DNA of 8,312 bases from CAYXVB01 sp964467785 (GTDB lineage: Bacteria > Bdellovibrionota > UBA1018), in the NCBI GenBank assembly GCA_964467785.1, contig CAYXVB010000159.1, positions 1 to 8,312 on the forward strand, read 5' to 3'. The number at the start of each line of letters is the position of its first letter. Positions within the stretch are counted from its first letter, which is position 1. Shown piece after piece: positions 5,458-8,312 of the stretch. Made by a program: the position numbers and the translations under genes. The notes beneath the pieces are model-generated. The model saw nothing but the letters and a program-made list of their open reading frames with translations. It had not been told where the DNA came from and ran no database searches.

Positions 5458-6423
5458 TCAGAGTCCGTAGTAGTTGGCCCCGGCCCCGGCGCGGGGGTGG
5501 ATCGCGCGGAAAAAGTCGGGGCAATTGCCCGTCTCTTTTTTTCCGAAGTTGTTAAGCCTGCCGACCCGCTTATTTGCTCGGGCCATGGCCAAGCGCAGAT
5601 CCGCCGCGGAGTTTCGCCAGCGATACTCGGAGCGTGCCACCGCGTCCTTCAGGGTTTGCGAAGTCAGCGTGTCGCCGTTCTGATGGGAGCGGAGAAGCGG
5701 AACGTGAGATTGATACACGTCGGGAAACCGGACGTAGTGTGCCTGAAGCTCTCGGGCCTCGCGCTCGAGGATCGCCCTCAGCTGATCGTCGCCGGCGGGA
5801 GCGAGGTAGCGGCTAAAGGATTTGGCAGAATCCATTTGCGCCTTTCCGAGCTCTTCGGGAGTGATCACATTAGTGACGCGCTCGACGTTGTCGGCGACTT
5901 TTTCGAGCTCTTTGAGGAGCTTGATTTTTTCGGCCGCCTCGCGACTGATCGGCTCGCCGTTGCTATCGGTCAGTCCGTGTGCGGCTAAAACGTTCCGCTT
6001 AAGGAGGTCTTCCTCTTCGTTGATCGGTTTCACGGCCCAGTTCCGGCGCAGAATTCGGCGTTGCTTTTCGATCTCGGAAAGCTCGGGGCTAATTTCAAGA
6101 TTCTCGCCGTAGGTCACGCACAGGCGTCTCAAAAGCTCCGGATTCTGCCATTTGGGCCGGTCATGGGTCCGTCCGTAGCTCATGATCAGGGGATAGATCG
6201 AACTGTAGCGTTCCGGATGGGCGAGCGCGTTCCGGATCATGAGCATCTCCACGTTGAGCGCATGGATCTGCTCATGAGTGGCCAGCGCATCCATCGAACG
6301 AACATAAACGTTGGAAACCGTGTCGCAACGGGCATGAGCCGGCGATGCCGGCATGACTGCAAGGAGCGGGATCAGGAGGAGAATTTTGAGCAGGGCTCTG
6401 CGGGAATTGGGCAGGAACCTCAT
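5458..6423 (-). CDS. Exported protein of unknown function
   Basis: I do not recognise this family. The 321-residue protein starts at ATG 6423 and has a clear signal peptide: NSRRALLK then ILLLIPLLAVMPASPAHA, cleavage after residue 31. The SRRALLK stretch (7-13) resembles the twin-arginine consensus S-R-R-x-F-L-K with Leu in the hydrophobic place, but the h-region is very hydrophobic, which favours Sec; the route is undecided. The mature part is mostly hydrophilic and likely alpha-helical, with charged helices around 145-200 (such as EKIKLLKELEKVADNVERV) and repeated Arg/Glu-rich segments. It has three Cys: C33 just after cleavage, one near 107 (LRRLCVTYG) and one near 299 (GNCPDFF), so a disulfide is possible. 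There are no membrane segments after the signal and no lipobox. No Shine-Dalgarno is evident. It is convergent with znuB and divergent from the GYF_2 gene, so a zinc link is not implied. Confidence 0.72.
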   Translation of the reverse strand: MRFLPNSRRALLKILLLIPLLAVMPASPAHARCDTVSNVYVRSMDALATHEQIHALNVEMLMIRNALAHPERYSSIYPLIMSYGRTHDRPKWQNPELLRRLCVTYGENLEISPELSEIEKQRRILRRNWAVKPINEEEDLLKRNVLAAHGLTDSNGEPISREAAEKIKLLKELEKVADNVERVTNVITPEELGKAQMDSAKSFSRYLAPAGDDQLRAILEREARELQAHYVRFPDVYQSHVPLLRSHQNGDTLTSQTLKDAVARSEYRWRNSAADLRLAMARANKRVGRLNNFGKKETGNCPDFFRAIHPRAGAGANYYGL

Positions 6424-6592
6424 GGTCTAAAATATGCCATTTATCATCCGAAGAGTCTACTTCCTGCAAGACCAGGAAAATCGGACCAAAATCCGTTTAG
6501 CTTTCGCTAAAGAAGGGGCATCTACCGGTCATTCAAAGGAGAATTGCAATTGGTGTCAAGTTTTGACCATTCCGATCCGAAACGTGAGAGTG
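6424..6592. promoter_or_regulatory. Divergent intergenic region with three successive inverted repeats
   Basis: This spacer should contain promoters for the genes at 6423 (leftward) and 6593 (rightward). It is clearly AT-richer than its flanks. Three inverted repeats follow one another: TTCCTG (6461-6466)/CAGGAA (6473-6478), CGGA (6482-6485)/TCCG (6492-6495) and TTTAGC (6496-6501)/GCTAAA (6506-6511). They may be operator half-sites or RNA hairpins in a leader. A good Shine-Dalgarno, AAGGAG (6536-6541), has no in-frame start for the downstream long gene. No convincing -35/-10 pair could be chosen. Confidence 0.35.
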
Positions 6593-6627
6593 GTGAAAAG
6601 ACGATACCTTCATGTGATTGCGGGTAA
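6553..6627 (+). CDS. Possible 24-codon leader ORF with a good Shine-Dalgarno (doubtful)
   Basis: GTG 6553 (or TTG 6550) lies 8-11 nt after AAGGAG (6536-6541) and opens a 24-codon frame ending in TAA at 6625-6627. The encoded peptide is hydrophilic and ends CDCG. It overlaps the start of the long gene in another frame. It could be a leader peptide, the true N-terminus of the downstream gene if a frameshift error lies between 6553 and 6627, or chance. Confidence 0.2.
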   Translation: MSSFDHSDPKRESGEKTIPSCDCG

Positions 6628-8312
6628 TGGCTGGAAGCGCGCGCTGCTGCTGGGCGGGTTCAGCCTTGCCTGCGCGACGGCCGGTGCCTGGCAGGTTCAT
6701 GGTTGGATCCGCGCGGACCGCATCGCCGGCTCCCGCGCGGAGATTCGGACACAGGCGCACGCGCTGGGCGCGGTGACCCAGACCGGCATTGAAACCCTGG
6801 CCCGCGAGATGGTCTATGTGATGGACGAAAAACTCCGCAAAGGCGAAGGCGCGGAGTTTGATCGCGATATCTTCGACATCGCCTTATGGTCTCGCAAGGA
6901 TGCAGGAGGCAAGCCGGTTCGTACGGTGCTGGGCCTAAACTCCAATTACATCACGCCATTGCAGGACAACGCGCTCCGCTCCAAAGGCGCCGAGCCCGTC
7001 GAAGCCGATCGGATCGAGCGCGTGTTCGACGGTCAGTGGGTGATTTCGCCGCAGCCGACGACCGAGCTGGGTTCCGCGTTCCTGGTCGCCGTACCCGCAA
7101 GCCGCGCCGTCCCCGTGCGCGAAGTCGTCGTGGCGCATGTGCGTGCCGCTTATTTTCAGAGGTTCTTCAAGGCGGAGTCTCCGTTCCGCGCCGTCCTTCT
7201 CAATGGGGACGGTCGGATGCTGTTAGGAGGCGGTGCGCAGGACGAATCCGCGCTGGGGCGTGCCGCTCGCGCGATGATCGACAAAATGACCGACAACGAC
7301 ACGGGTCTGGTCGATCTCGATGTTTCGGGAGAGTCCGTGACCTGGTGGGGCGGTTACCGTCGCATTCGGTCTCATCAGTTCATTGTCGTGCTCGCGGCCT
7401 CGCCGCGTTCGGCGATCGCGGTCGCGACTTCGGACCTTTGGTCCAGCGCGCGGGTCTGGAAAGGCGCGTTTGGGATGGCGCTGGCCTGCCTGTTTGGCAT
7501 CGGTGCGGCCATCGCCACCGCGGGAGTGCGCCTCCGCGGCGAGCAGTTGGTCGAGGCAGCCGAGGCGACCGAATCTTACGAGGAGATCGAAGAGCTTCAG
7601 AAAGCGCCCGAAAAATCCTCAAAATTGGATGAGATCCTCAATGCTCGGGAAGAGCAGATCGTGCCGACGGTCGCCGTCACGTCGTCGGTCGTGGAGACGG
7701 ATCGTGAGCCCGATTCCTCGCCGAATATCCAGATGCCCATCCCGGGCGTCCAATTCGAGCCGCAGATGACCGCTTTTGCCGAGCCCGTGAGCACAGAGCC
7801 CGGCAGCGCAGAGCCCGGCAGCGCAGTGGATGAAGTGGCGTCGGCCCCCCCGTCCATGGCGCCTGCCGTACCGAACTGGATGGTCGAACCGGCACCTGCA
7901 CCTGCAGCGGATTCGGCGGCGACTTCAGGCCCGGATCCGGCTCCGATCCCGGTTGTGGCTGCGCCTCCAGCTCCGGCTCTGGCTCCGGCTCTAGCTCCCG
8001 TTCAAGCTCTCGCTTCCGTACCGGCGGAGTCCGCGCTCGAGTCCTCTTCCAGCGCTCTCTCTGAATCCAGATCCACGGAAGCGCCGTCCGCCCTCGCGCC
8101 GACACTTTCGCCGACTCTTTCCGGGTCCGCCCCCGAAGTGTCGGAATCGATGTCAGAGCAGGCTTGGTGGGTTCATAACGGCGCGCAAGCCATTGGCCCG
8201 ATGCCCCCTGCGGAAATCGCGGGTCGCCTCTTTGCACAGGATCTTGATTTTGACTGCGAATGCTGGCCCGATGGACCAGAGGGCCGCGAATCGACGATCC
8301 GCCTTCCCATCG
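6593..8312 (+). CDS. Two-pass membrane protein: Cache-like sensor region, long linker, GYF_2 domain (3' end missing)
   Basis: The frame is open past the right edge, with about 573 residues visible from GTG 6593. Start choice is uncertain: GTGs at 6584, 6590, 6593 and 6614 are all in frame and the only nearby purine run is GAGAG (6586-6590). Order: a basic N-terminus (VKRRYLHVIAGNGWKR), membrane anchor at about 17-35, extracytoplasmic region 36-287, membrane segment 288-312 (VWKGAFGMALACLFGIGAAI), a cytoplasmic linker of about 210 residues rich in Pro, Ala, Ser and Glu, and from W525 WWVHNGAQAIGPM, the start of a GYF_2 (DUF4339) domain. The extracytoplasmic part ends with a pattern like a Cache sensor subdomain (VLLNGDGRMLLGG, then LGRAARAM, WWGGYRRI, FIVVLAASP). 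GYF-type folds bind proline-rich or other peptide partners. I infer a ligand sensor that signals through a cytoplasmic scaffold. What follows the GYF_2 domain is outside the window. Confidence 0.7.
   Translation, partial: MKRRYLHVIAGNGWKRALLLGGFSLACATAGAWQVHGWIRADRIAGSRAEIRTQAHALGAVTQTGIETLAREMVYVMDEKLRKGEGAEFDRDIFDIALWSRKDAGGKPVRTVLGLNSNYITPLQDNALRSKGAEPVEADRIERVFDGQWVISPQPTTELGSAFLVAVPASRAVPVREVVVAHVRAAYFQRFFKAESPFRAVLLNGDGRMLLGGGAQDESALGRAARAMIDKMTDNDTGLVDLDVSGESVTWWGGYRRIRSHQFIVVLAASPRSAIAVATSDLWSSARVWKGAFGMALACLFGIGAAIATAGVRLRGEQLVEAAEATESYEEIEELQKAPEKSSKLDEILNAREEQIVPTVAVTSSVVETDREPDSSPNIQMPIPGVQFEPQMTAFAEPVSTEPGSAEPGSAVDEVASAPPSMAPAVPNWMVEPAPAPAADSAATSGPDPAPIPVVAAPPAPALAPALAPVQALASVPAESALESSSSALSESRSTEAPSALAPTLSPTLSGSAPEVSESMSEQAWWVHNGAQAIGPMPPAEIAGRLFAQDLDFDCECWPDGPEGRESTIRLPI
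7790..7826 (+). repeat. Short tandem 15-bp repeat in the linker coding region
   Basis: Two copies of a 15-bp unit (AGCACAGAGCCCGGC, then AGCGCAGAGCCCGGC) are followed by seven bases of a third. They encode STEPG-SAEPG-SA. Being a multiple of three, the repeat keeps the frame; linker length probably varies among relatives by slippage here and in the Pro-Ala codon runs at about 7965-8010. Confidence 0.7.

Noticed and set aside
6886..7632. A 248-codon Arg-rich + frame inside the Cache-like region
   Set aside because: Arg/Gly/Ser-rich translation in another frame of a gene with clear membrane segments and codon pattern; no motifs.
7677..8237. A 186-codon minus frame with Glu-Pro and Glu-Leu runs
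   Set aside because: The runs are the reverse reading of the repetitive Pro/Ala/Ser codons in the linker on the + strand; typical low-complexity shadow.

Overview
The window looks like a piece of a metagenome-derived contig from a diderm (Gram-negative) bacterium of about 60% GC. Evidence for a diderm: a signal-peptide-bearing outer-membrane beta-barrel protein ending in Phe sits in the same operon as a periplasmic metal-binding protein. The MurF variant and the membrane protein with a cytoplasmic GYF_2 domain remind me of Bdellovibrionota/deltaproteobacterial genomes, but that placement is a weak inference. The sequence carries an 18-base N run and a probable chimeric join near its left end, so it should be read as draft assembly.

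Layout. Positions 1 to about 144 encode an internal piece of a dihydroorotase on the + strand, about 76% GC and nearly all G/C at third positions. At about 135-147 this breaks directly into the body of a minus-strand murF (start at 1209), which has lost its C-terminal end. Both genes are interrupted at the same place, which suggests an assembly or cloning chimera. Divergent from murF is a five-gene + strand zinc operon: a small DUF2946-like membrane protein (1308-1664), an outer-membrane porin-like barrel (1721-2887), the solute-binding protein ZnuA (2911-3846), the ATPase ZnuC (3851-4558) and the permease ZnuB (4555-5442). Spacings shrink along the operon (56, 23, 4 and -4 nt). Two hairpins lie between the first two genes, and the second presents the porin Shine-Dalgarno sequence in its loop.

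Convergent with znuB is an unrecognised exported protein (5458-6423, minus). A roughly 160-bp divergent intergenic region with three successive inverted repeats separates it from a + strand membrane protein that runs off the right end. That protein has a membrane anchor, a Cache-like extracytoplasmic region, a second membrane segment, a long Pro/Ala/Ser/Glu linker and the start of a GYF_2 domain.

How the genes work together. The zinc genes form a plausible envelope-to-cytoplasm route: passage through the outer-membrane barrel, capture by ZnuA in the periplasm, and ATP-driven import by ZnuB/ZnuC. The DUF2946-like protein may be an envelope metal-binding accessory. No zur/fur gene or convincing Zur operator is visible. 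I found no tRNA, rRNA, CRISPR array, transposase or prophage gene.
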